Below are positions 20,334 through 28,900 of a stretch of 44,282 nucleotides of DNA, piece by piece (the stretch's first letter is position 1; each line of letters opens with the position of its first letter). Under the pieces are notes generated by a model that saw only the letters and a list, made by a program, of their open reading frames with translations, was not told the origin of the DNA and ran no database searches. The stretch is from Suillus spraguei (Eukaryota > Basidiomycota > Agaricomycetes > Boletales > Suillaceae). The DNA lies in the NCBI GenBank assembly GCA_016800925.1, contig JABCPU010000514.1:1-44282 (forward strand), given 5' to 3'. The translations under genes were made by a program, and so were the position numbers.

Positions 20334-20672
20334 AGACTCGATGTTTTGAATACAATTACACTTTCGCCTCTATCAGCATCAGTCTATGAACCAGAACAAC
20401 AGCAAAATCACCTTCACCTCTATCAGCATCAGTCTATGAACCAAACCGGCAGCAAAATCCTCAGTTTCACCTTCCCTCTATCAGCATCAGTCTATGAACT
20501 GGAATGACGGACACAGCATATATATATTCTAGGATCGTGTATCCAGATTCAGGTATGTTGTATGTAGACGACTTTCATTAAGATAGCTGCTTTCGACTTT
20601 ACTAGATATCAAGATAGGCGCCACTACAAGCAATGCTTTACTCGGTCTTCACATCCCACCTCAACCGCTACA
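20334..20672. repeat. Intergenic spacer with three copies of a roughly 50-bp repeat
   Basis: CTCTATCAGCATCAGTCTAT occurs at about 20368, 20418 and 20476 in 50- to 58-bp units. After it comes a TATATATA stretch (20519-20526) and then the second gene of the element, so the spacer probably holds its promoter. Confidence 0.6.
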
Positions 20673-23600
20673 ATGTGTACGACTACTTGTTCAAAACTGC
20701 GCTCTACAGATAATTCGAGCACAAATGAGTTGAGCTATTGTCCCACACGTTTCACGCCTGCTGGACTAGCAGCTCTCTACTCCAACTCGAACTTTGCACT
20801 AGGGTTCAGCAATGGAGAGCATCAAGCAGCTGCTCGTGCACTACTTAGAAACGACTCACATCTTGATGGCACACACTACCACACAAAAACACTTGGTGGT
20901 CTTCATCCTGCTTATATAGCCTTCAACAAGATCCCATCGTCCACAGAGAGGCAGAGCTTGACTCAGGAAGAATTTGTCAAGGCGGCTCTCAAAGATGTGT
21001 TTGATGCAGTATGTACCATGAATATCTTATGCTGAACCTGACTTAGCACCATCCCAGCTTGCTACTCAAGACCATCTTGATGGCAGGTTGTCTCTTCTCA
21101 TTCGCTGCCCAGGATCTCATCTCACAAAAACTACCACTCCTGATCGTATTGCGGTAGACCTTTACATCACTCCATGAGAACTGCATGAGGTGCCCAATCA
21201 AATTGGTGGAGATGTCTCTGTTCTCGTCCAGGCGTTCTGCGAGGAGTTTGTGATGCCCCATCTTAGGCGTTTTATGGAGCGTTGCAGTATAGAAAATATC
21301 ACACCCCCCAACCGATGTATGTTCAGATTTGTTTTTTTATCTGCTTCTGACATATTCAACTACTACAGATCCTGCAACTCCAGTGAACCCAACTGGATCC
21401 CTGTCGTTACCTGCACCATTGTGCCCTACTGGGGCTCAAATTCAGTGTTCAGCTCGCCCTCCCACACAGTTTCAGCGCGACTTTGTTATTGCTGCTTCAT
21501 CCAAGTCACGCATGCCACCAAACCCGAAGTCAGCGGCTGTGAAGCACACCACAGCCTTGGCTTCTTCAGGCTCTGTTGGAAGCCCCAAGATAAAACAGCG
21601 TCAAAATGCTGACGCTTTCTTGTTGTCCAGGACAAACACTGTACCAGACCCTAAGGTTTTTGCTCCCCTGCTTAGCATCGGTCCGAATACTGATGCTATG
21701 CTTGATCGCTTCAAAATCGGTGATGAAGCAATCTTGAAACTTCGCAACCTCATTGTTACCGTGTGCAGTAGCCAGTGGGAAGTAGTCTTAAGGTCCCCCA
21801 AATGGGATCTCACTTATGAACAGGCAGCTAATTTGACGAAGGCCCTCCATGTGGACCTGAGTGGCGCTCTGTTAGGCAGCATCAAAAAGGTATGAAGATC
21901 AAAGTATTTATTTAATGAAACTGAATTGTGTGCACGCCCCCAGACTTTGATGCTACTATCTGTGATTCTCAAGGTGCTTGGCACACTTGTCTTAATTTGC
22001 ACACTCTGTTTTTTTAGTCTTGTTTTATTTTTCTAGATCATGGTGCCCCTTGTCCTTTCGTAAGTGCGCACACTCAGATCATGGCACTCATCTTTTCGTA
22101 AGTGTGCGCACCTGAAGTTCTAGGGTGCTTTGATCTTCAACCGTTAATGTAGATCTGCATTAGTTTGTTGATTGACTTTCATGTCCTTATTTTGTTTCTC
22201 AGGCTCTCTGAAGTATATAAAGTGGCTTATAATGAATTGTTTTGTTTTCAGTGTGAAGTCATGCCTAATAGCAAGACAATGAGTCGCTGTTCACAAGGTT
22301 TATCTCAGTGTCGTCCAAAGGTCATCCTCAGCAAGGAAGCTAGAGCTCTTCTCACCTCCCAGTGTCGCCAAAAATCTAAGGGTTTCAAGACAGCACTCAA
22401 CGATACTTGGCTCCATATTGACGAAATGGTGAAGACAATCGCCTCGTCTCACCACAAGAGTATCTGACATGTCACAAATGACTTGTATATGGGCTGTGGA
22501 GGGCTGCGCTTCAAGTGTTCGAAGTCGAATGCCTGGAATGCATTTTGCTGGAAGAAAAATCAAGAGGCAAAGAATGACAATGGTATGATGCATTTCTTGC
22601 TTTGTTCAAGTACTGACAGCATAATTAGCTCAAACTAGCTCTGGAAAAGGTGTACTGCAAGATCTTCTACATAACTACTCCAATGAATATCGCAAGCTCT
22701 CTCAGGATGAAAAAGACTGTCTTGTTGAAGAATACAAGGAGAATAAGCTTCTCAAGTCCAAAGGCATTAGAATCTCAATGAAGTCCAAGATTAACAATGT
22801 CACCCAAACACTAAAGGCTATTGAGAACAAGGTGCTTTTTTGTGCTATTGAGTCTATGCAGCAGCTGATGTAAACTTAGTTGAATAGTCTTGAGTGTCGC
22901 ACCGGCGCTGAAACAATTCTTTACACAGTGCGGGGCTCTACTAACATCCCACTACGTGGTATAATATTTGCCACCGAAGGTGTCAATGATTTCATGGTGT
23001 CAGTAATGAATATTGATGACCAGCACCTTGTCAGCAAGATGGAAGGTTTTGCTATCCAAGGCATGCGAGGTGAGTTCATTGGTATTGCTATTTCATCGTA
23101 CCATACTTAAATTATTTGGGCAGGTGCCACCCACAATTACAAGGACTGCTGTTCGGAGAAGCGGGCATTAATAAAACAACAGATCAATCTTGCACTTTGT
23201 ACGTTTTTTTTTAAATTCAGATCTGTCAGATCATGCCTATATTTGCTTTAGAGGAAATCACTAAGGTACCCAAGGCAACGATGCAGTGGGCGAACTACTG
23301 GCGCAACGTTGTCCAATGTTATCGCGTCATCTGTGAAGGTTGGCTCACCCACATCCCATTCAAAAATCTTAGCGAAGCTTCTATTTCCCTTCCCAAGCTG
23401 CAGATGCTCCATGACATGTGGAAGAACAAGCTGATTTCATGGAGACTCCTCAATGAGGATGAATATCAGCGGCTCCTTCAAGAGCACAACGAGAAGGTTA
23501 ATACTGGAGAGATAGTCGAGTCCTCCCGTCAGCCTCGCTCAGACAAGGGGAAAAAATGCGTCCAACCAGCGGAGGAACCTTCCATTCCTCATCGCAAGAA

Positions 23601-23847
23601 GGTATACAAAAGCCTAGACACTATTGAGAGTAGTGATGAAGAGGTCAATGCACCACACACAGGCACTTCGGCGCCTTCACCCTCAGTGCCTTCGCCCTCT
23701 TCTGTCCAATCCTCTGTGTCTACTTTGGCACCTTTGCCTTCACCTTCTTCTGTCCAGCCCTCTATGTCTACTTCGGCACTTTTGTCTTCATCTCCCTCTG
23801 CATCTACTTCAGCTCCTTCAACAGCAACTGCTTCTGCCAGTACCTGA
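20673..23847 (+). pseudogene. Second KDZ-element gene, unknown function, possible HMG-box-like segment
   Basis: Several open segments on the plus strand joined by plausible short introns (for example GTATGT...TTAG after 21008, and an intron starting GTATGA near 22583). Segments: 20673-21010 (TRFTPAGLAALYSNSNFALG, QEEFVKAALKDVFDA); 21045-21890 with a Ser/Pro linker then MLDRFKIGDEAILKLRNLI; 22262-22830 with a helical stretch resembling an HMG box (NAWNAFCWKKNQEAKND, YRKLSQDEKDCLVEEYKENK); 22890-23070 (TGAETILYTVRGSTNIPLRG); 23233-23847 (MQWANYWRNVVQCYRVICEG, then a Lys patch and a long Ser/Pro/Thr tail). TGA at 21175 and 22465 fit CGA-to-TGA. I do not recognise the protein. Its place within the arms says it is element cargo or an accessory transposition protein. 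The segment 21895-22260 is long for an intron and holds a 42-bp tandem duplication (AGATCATGG...GTAAGTG.GCGCAC). Confidence 0.6.
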
Positions 23848-23905
23848 TATCATGACACATACAGATAATCTTGATCCCTCGCTTACAAACTTCAATTTTG
23901 ACATC

Positions 23906-24028
23906 AATCCAAGTAGTTCACCAGTATGATATTGCAAACACTTTGAATACATATATTGCTACAAACTCCTTTTCACTTCACTGCTGTTCTCATTCAATCC
24001 AAGTTGTTCGCCAGTATGATATTGCAAG
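23906..24028 (+). repeat. Pair of direct repeats at the core end
   Basis: ATCCAAGT[A/T]GTTC[A/G]CC followed by AGTATGATATTGCAA occurs at 23906-23937 and again at 23996-24027, 90 bp apart. Lies between the second gene and the inner arm segment. No coding role seen. Confidence 0.6.
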
Positions 24029-24065
24029 ACCATCTTGCCTTGGAGTACAATATTGCGAGAAGACT

Positions 24066-24123
24066 GACGGCCTGAATATGTGAGATGGCAATGAGGGAGG
24101 AGGGAAGGCTGTGGGAACAGTTC
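24066..24123 (-). repeat. Innermost right arm segment of the KDZ element
   Basis: Inverse of 16847-16907: TGACGGCCTGAATATGTGAG followed by GGCAATGAGGGAGGAGGGAA and the GGGAACAGTTC end. It continues without interruption into 24124-24240, which matches the left arm at 14926-15068. This continuity shows that the left arm was one piece before the LTR at 15069-16843 inserted. Confidence 0.8.
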
Positions 24124-24239
24124 CATATAGCAGGGCGGAAGGTCTAGCGACGAGGCAAGCCCTGCTGGATAAAATTATGAAATTGATAAAAGGGGGATGT
24201 TCCTAAAGCAAGGTAGAAGGTGTGTCAATGTACCTAACA

Positions 24240-26230
24240 CCAAACAGTGCCATAACTCTCAGTGTACGTGTCATCTGTGAAATGGAGGAGGAGGCGAGAC
24301 TGTTGAACAACTGTCAGTACATAGTTAGTATTAATAGATGTGGTAGCAACGTACCTAACACATAATAATATTATGTAACTCTCAGTGTATGTGTCGTCTG
24401 AGATGGAGGAGGAGGCGAGGAGGAGGCGAGACTGTTAAACAACTGTCAGTACGTAGTTAGTATTAATAGATGTGGTTGCAATGTACCTAACACATAATAA
24501 TATTATGTAACTCTCAGTGTATGTGTTGTCTGAGACGGAGGAGGAGGCAAGGAGGAGGCGAGACTGTTGAACGACTGTGTTAAGACCGTACTCAAAGGTA
24601 GAGAGATCCGAAGGGCTTTGGCCTCAGTTCGTGCACTGTGCCCCTTTCTCGAGTAATGCCCCTTATTTCAGGGAGAAGTTATTTGTCCGAAGATCCGGAA
24701 GGAGTTGCATGACGGATCTGGGCGTCCGAAGGTATCGGATATGATACGTCCGAAGGTTATTCGGAATGTAAGGATAGAGCAAAGATTAAGGCTAGCTTCA
24801 GAACGAGTTCCTAACTAGAAACTAATGGAGGTAGACTATCCAAAGATAGAGTCGGAGATATAGACTATAGGAATCAATCCTAAGTCTCGGAAGGTGACTT
24901 TAGAGCAGAGGGTGGCTCAAGTCCGGAAGAAGCGGAATGAGCAGAATCTAAGATGATATTCGAACTAAGGTTCTACGGAGATCTACAAGTGGTTTATATA
25001 CTGTAAGTATCTAAGACGGATAATCAACAAGTCCGGGACCGAGGGCTATGTACAAAGTGTAACGGAAGTCTATTAGTTAATGCACAGCGGATCAGTAAGC
25101 ATGAATCGGGAATGAACACAGGAAACAGATCAGTGACACAGGACGGAAATATAAACAGCCGGAATACCAGAAACAGGAGGAATGACGAAAGGAGATAGAT
25201 GCAGATATACACAAGGGAGTTAAGGTGCAAGAAGTGAGCACATTTGGATGGGTGGTCCAGACAGGATCTGTGGACCGGACGGATATGGAATCGATCGGAT
25301 CTGATCGGATATGGTCGGATCTGAGATTAGAAGTATGGTATATGACAGACTGTCAGTACGTAGTTAGTATTAATAGATGTGGTAGCAACGTACCAAACAC
25401 ATAATAATATTATATAACTCTCAGTGTATGTGTCTTCTGCAAAACAGAGAAGGAGGCAAGACTGTTGAACGACTGTCAGTACGTAGTTAGTATTAATAGA
25501 TGTGGCAGCAATGTACCTAACACATAATAATGCTATATAACTCTCAGTGTATGTGTCATCTGCGAAACAGAGGAGGAGGCGAGACTGTTGAATGACAGTC
25601 AGCAGGTAGTTAGTATTAGTAGACATGGCAGCAACGTACCTAACACTGAACAATGCTATATAACTCTCAGTGTACGTGTCGTCTGCGAAACAGAGGAGGA
25701 GGCAAGACTGTTGAACAACAGTCAGTGTGTAGTGAGTATTAGTAGACATGGTAGCAATGTACCTAACACCGAACAATGCTATATATCTCTCAGTGTGCAT
25801 GTCATCTGCGAAATGGAGGAGGAGAGACTGTTGAACGACAGTCAGTAGGTACTTGTTATTGTTAGGAAGGGGAGCAACATACCTAACACCGAACAATCCT
25901 ATATAACTCTCAGTGTGCATGTCATCTGCGAACCGGAGGAGGAGGAGAGACTGTTGAACAACAGTCAGTAGGTACTTGCTATTGATAGGAACGGCAGCAA
26001 CGTACCTAACACCAAACAGTGCTATAACTCTCAGTGTGCATGTCGTCTGCAAAACGGAGGAGGAGGAGAGACTGTTGAACAACAGTCAGTAGGTACTTGC
26101 TATTGATAGGAATGGCAGCAACGTACCTAACACCAAACAGTGCTATAACTCTTAGTGTGCGTGTCGTCTGCAAAACGGAGGAGGAGGAGAGACTGTTGAA
26201 CAACATCAGGTCATTAGTTAGTAGGTACTT
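24240..26230 (-). repeat. Iteron array, right arm of the KDZ element
   Basis: About ten units of 120-130 bp in inverse orientation to 14274-14925, interrupted by an LTR at 24578-25347. Palindrome copies near 24296, 24433, 24563, 25461, 25583, 25708, 25830, 25951, 26072 and 26193. Spacing between the last three is 121 bp. Units near 24300-24560 and 25350-25560 have lost one palindrome half and contain CATAATAATATTATGTAACT. Translating the minus strand across 25327-26082 gives one 251-residue frame of 40-41 residue repeats; the left array gives a similar frame of 164 residues. Confidence 0.87.
24578..25347 (+). mobile_element. Solo LTR, family 3, in the right iteron array
   Basis: 770 bp, TGTTAAGACC...TATATGACA, flanked by GACTG on both sides (24573-24577 and 25348-25352). 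The insertion point lies inside the iteron palindrome (CGACTG / TCAGTACG). The 5' part matches 10934 onward (GGGCTTTGGCCTCAG, CTGTGCCCCTT) and the 3' part has the GGATCGGATATGG-type tract of that copy. Confidence 0.85.
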
Positions 26231-26673
26231 GGTATTAGTAGACGCAGCAGCAACGTACCTTGCCAACACCAGAGTCACCGACAAGGGGCAACAAACAAAG
26301 GGAGATGAGCACTAGAACCGTTGATTTCATCAAGGGCAATGTCCAGAACCAAGCCTACATGTCTCTGACAGCCTCAGCATCACAGACAACAATGAGGGAG
26401 GGGAAGGAAAGTCGTGGGAACAGTTCATATAGCGGAGCGGATGGTTTAGCGACGAAACGGGAACAGCCGGATTAGCATTGGGGCGGAATGTACACAGAAC
26501 GGAACCTACCTAGTTTCCCCGAGGCTTGTATGTAGATATATCTAAGGACGCGCAGGATTTGGGGCAAGGGTTATGGCTGGTGTCGACGTTTTAGCGCAAA
26601 TGACTATTCTAGTAATTGACGGCACACGTATTTGTCCTGTATTAGTAAAGCTACTTATTGGGAAGGCCAGGTG
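26160..26673 (-). repeat. Right outer arm of the KDZ element
   Basis: Inverse of 12350-12864, ending GGGAAGGCCAGGTG at 26673, followed by the 8-bp duplication TAGAATTG. It keeps most of the CpG sites that are TpG or CpA in the left arm, so it is the less decayed copy. Confidence 0.88.
26260..26475 (+). CDS. 71-residue open frame in the right arm
   Basis: Same peptide as 12548-12763, reading outward. It spans the GGGAACAGTTCATATAGCGG block. Coding status is unproven; see the left copy. Confidence 0.25.
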   Translation: MPTPESPTRGNKQREMSTRTVDFIKGNVQNQAYMSLTASASQTTMREGKESRGNSSYSGADGLATKREQPD

Positions 26674-26708
26674 TAGAATTGCACACAGCTGTAATAATTA
26701 GTAACCAG

Positions 26709-26737
26709 TGACGTCAAAGTGGCGTGTGGGATATAAA
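26709..26737 (+). promoter_or_regulatory. CRE-like site and TATA box of the Rtc3-like gene
   Basis: The palindrome TGACGTCA (26709-26716), the classical ATF/CREB bZIP site, lies 16 bp from the Tc1 target site. TATAAA follows at 26732-26737, about 125 bp before the ATG. Together they look like a compact regulated promoter. The whole transposon complex ends just upstream of it. Confidence 0.6.
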
Positions 26738-26856
26738 GGTCACCTGCTTGCTCCCTTTGATCCAGCATCAAACCAACTACCACATCATCATCGTTGCATT
26801 TCACTGAACCGCCGATTACTGTAGTACCCTCCAATTACTGCGTACCACATTACACT

Positions 26857-27462
26857 ATGACAAAGTCTCTCACCAAGGTTGTGTACAAACCCGACACCCA
26901 GTCAACGGACGAGTATATTGTCATCGTTAATCCATCACAGGTAAGTTGATCTTGACTTGACTTCGACTTGTGGATCACTGATCTCACATTTTCGTAGTAC
27001 AAGAAATGGAAAGAAGGAGGTAGGCATACTGGTTTTTGACTATCGGATGATCCGTAACCTGATTCACATTTTGCAGACAGGTGAAGTACACGAGTACCAG
27101 TCAGCGATCCACCACTAACGATCCTTACGCGTACATAGAACGATCCCTCTAGCTGAGTAGTTGATTGTGAGCACTGATTTGATCGTGTGATCATGATTAC
27201 GATCTAATTATATCACTTCCCAGCTTTCCAAGTGTTCTACTCCAATCAAGGCGCGCAGGGCATTCTGGGCAAGCCGTCAGATCAACAACTGGATAATATC
27301 TTTGGCACCACAAATGACATCGATGTCATGACGCAGGTCCTGGAGAAGGGGAAAGATCAGCCTGGAAACGGTTTCACTTCTGGAACGACGGCCACGAATG
27401 CTGCACGTGGGAGCTTCGACAGTAAGGGCAAGGGCAAGGGCAAGGGACTGGGGGGCATATAA
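26857..27462 (+). pseudogene. RTC3: Rtc3/SBDS N-terminal-domain protein, possible one-base frameshift
   Basis: Small single-domain member of the SBDS (Shwachman-Bodian-Diamond) N-domain family; the yeast homolog Rtc3 (YHR087W) is a stress-induced protein linked to RNA metabolism. Exon 1 is 26857-26940 (MTKSLTKVVYKPDTQSTDEY), exon 2 26998-27019 (YKKWKEG), a 4-nt microexon ACAG at 27077-27080, exon 4 27139-27166 (TIPLAE...VD) and exon 5 27224-27462 (FQVFYSNQGAQGILGKPS, then a Lys/Gly tail). All introns have GT-AG ends and intron 3 has a CTAAC branch site. With these junctions exactly one base is missing in exon 4, where GAGTAG interrupts the conserved LAEVVDSF motif. That is either a real frameshift or a sequence error; the rest of the gene looks well preserved. 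Confidence 0.75.
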
Positions 27463-27544
27463 TGAACATGGTCATCATTGTGTAGATATCTGTAACAAGG
27501 TCATAATGTACACTAGAGCACTTGCTCGCGCCCTTCTCTGATTC

Positions 27545-28279
27545 TCATTTTGATGCATCTTGTGCCTTAACATAGAAGACGGTCGACTCCTCTACTCCCT
27601 CAACGTAGGGAGCTGTTGTTCTCCTGGCAGGTTCCGTCTTCATAAACGCAACATGATGCTGAGAGTTATTGACATGTGATGGGCATCGATTCACACTTTC
27701 TAGATTACGCGTACTCACCTCTGGAGTTTCCCATCCTACCAACAATACTACTTCATTTGCGCCTTCTGCATCAACGACGTATCCCCACGCAGTTCCGTAG
27801 CATCCCTCAAAGTCATGACAGACTTCCAACGATGCGTCAACGATCTTGTTGAATTCATTCAGGTTGGTTTCGGGCTTTACAGTGCTGATGATGACTTCTG
27901 TGAATGGCGCGGCGAAGCATTTGGTAGGCGGAAAGGGTTTGAAAGCGACGAGCCTGTGCGTCGGTGGGGAGTCGACAATTGTGTCGAGCTTTTCTTTGAT
28001 CTGCGCTCTTATTGCGGCCGTCGACTCTGACCTCTGAGGGCGGTGGTCCCAATCTGTGCGCGTGATTACCTCGACACGGAGTCACTAGAGCCGATATGCC
28101 TTACCGATGAACCACTGCCTAACTTCAGGCTGCTGGATGCGGTCACCCCAGTACATCCGTTGGATACCTTCAAAAGTGGACTGGCGCAAAAGCTTGACGG
28201 CCTCCTGGAAGTCGGAAGTCGTCTTCATCGCACTATTGCTGATGAGCGTGATAATTTCGGTAACGGCGCGGTTTGACAT
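27545..28279 (-). CDS. Small alpha+beta-barrel protein, Dabb/ABM-like
   Basis: Three exons on the minus strand (28279-28105, 28053-27719 and 27658-27545) give 207 residues with a consistent frame (624 nt in all). Starts MSNRAVTEIITLISN; the middle has KPETNLNEFNKIVDASLEV and CHDFEGCYGTAWGYVVDAEG; the end has HVAFMKTEPARRTTAPYVEG. The pattern of a short helix after a beta strand, a Gly-rich turn, then VLLVGWETPE and H..F resembles dimeric alpha+beta-barrel (stress-responsive A/B-barrel or antibiotic-biosynthesis monooxygenase-like) proteins of fungi. There are two such half-units. Introns are 51 and 60 bp. Function is not known. Convergent with the Rtc3-like gene, 82 bp between their stop codons. 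Confidence 0.68.
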
Positions 28280-28900
28280 ATTGCTATAGCGGAATTCGAT
28301 AAAGCACCTCGAGTCTCTTCCCCGCTTTTATACGTAGGTCGTCGAAGATATTCCCAGGGTATTACTCGTGTATGACAAATCCCGGTTATGGGCTTCAGGA
28401 GGTTCGGGAGAAGGCCTCCATCCGAAGGGTCTTTAAGTATTTTCGCGACGTGCTCGCAAATTGTAAGCACACGCGTAAGAGAGACTGACTAAACAGGAGC
28501 GCTTTGGGAAATGCGTTGATCAGTGACTAGTTCGGAACCTTATTTGTGCTGATCAACTCATTCTCCGAATCAGAAACAAGAGCACCCACCGAGTCATTGT
28601 GTATCACATAGGAGAGATAACGTGATTCAAACGAGATTGAACAATAACTGAACGTAAGTTACCAACCGACGAGGGAGATAATGTGGCCAACGTTTCTGAG
28701 AACTTAGCTCGGCGTCCAGGAAGCCTGCAATCAATCACAAAGGAGTAAGTATATTGTGGTCACATCATAAGAAATGCTTACAATGACGATATAAACAACA
28801 CGATTTGCAGATGAAGATATTAGAATGAGTTTGCATAGAGAGGAAAAATCAGCAATATATATGATACATATGTACCAGGAAGCGCGTAAGCATGTCCTTG
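28280..28900. other. Intergenic: upstream of the Dabb-like gene, downstream of AFG1
   Basis: About 620 bp. Contains a TATA-like CTTTTATACG (28325-28335) about 50 bp upstream of the Dabb-like start. The open frames here are short and cross the AFG1 3' end. No other gene is visible. Confidence 0.5.

Larger units (their letters stand above)
12350..26673. mobile_element. KDZ-type DNA transposon with long iteron-bearing inverted arms
   Basis: 14,324 bp as it stands, about 10.4 kb after removing later insertions. Ends CACCTGGCCTTCCC and its inverse; flanked exactly by the 8-bp duplication TAGAATTG (12342-12349 and 26674-26681). Deleting the element with one copy restores the Tc1 inverted repeat, an independent check. 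Left arm: 12350-12864, 14274-15068 and 16848-16907. Right arm: 24066-24577 and 25353-26673. The 7.16-kb core carries the KDZ transposase (16935-20333) and a second gene (20673-23847), both on the plus strand and both broken. As I recall, 8-bp duplications are reported for Zisupton, a KDZ relative. The 14-kb footprint, arms over 1 kb and palindromic iterons are unusual. Confidence 0.85.
827..26691. mobile_element. Tc1/mariner-type DNA transposon, host of all nested insertions
   Basis: The outermost element of the complex. Its left end begins CAGCTGTGTGCAATTC at 827 next to TA (825-826). The right end is the inverted copy ending at 26691 next to TA (26692-26693). The right inverted repeat is split: its inner part lies at 12287-12349 and its last 10 bases at 26682-26691, because the KDZ element inserted between them. 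Taking out the nested insertions leaves segments 827-1863, 8423-9005, 9475-9698, 10663-10933, 12257-12349 and 26682-26691, about 2.2 kb in all, a normal size for this superfamily. The single transposase gene is on the minus strand. TA target site, CAG terminus and transposase family agree with each other. Confidence 0.88.

Noticed and set aside
20673..23847. TET/JBP dioxygenase cargo, as reported for some KDZ elements
   Set aside because: I looked for an H-x-D motif and the double-stranded beta-helix core residues in all segments and saw none.
14274..26230. Regularly spaced palindromic repeats that could suggest a CRISPR-like array
   Set aside because: Units are whole ~121-bp tandem repeats with no unique spacers, are inverted between two transposon arms, and the context is eukaryotic.
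26850..27194. Minus-strand 114-residue frame over the Rtc3-like gene
   Set aside because: Shadow of the plus-strand gene, which has conserved protein motifs and proper splice sites.
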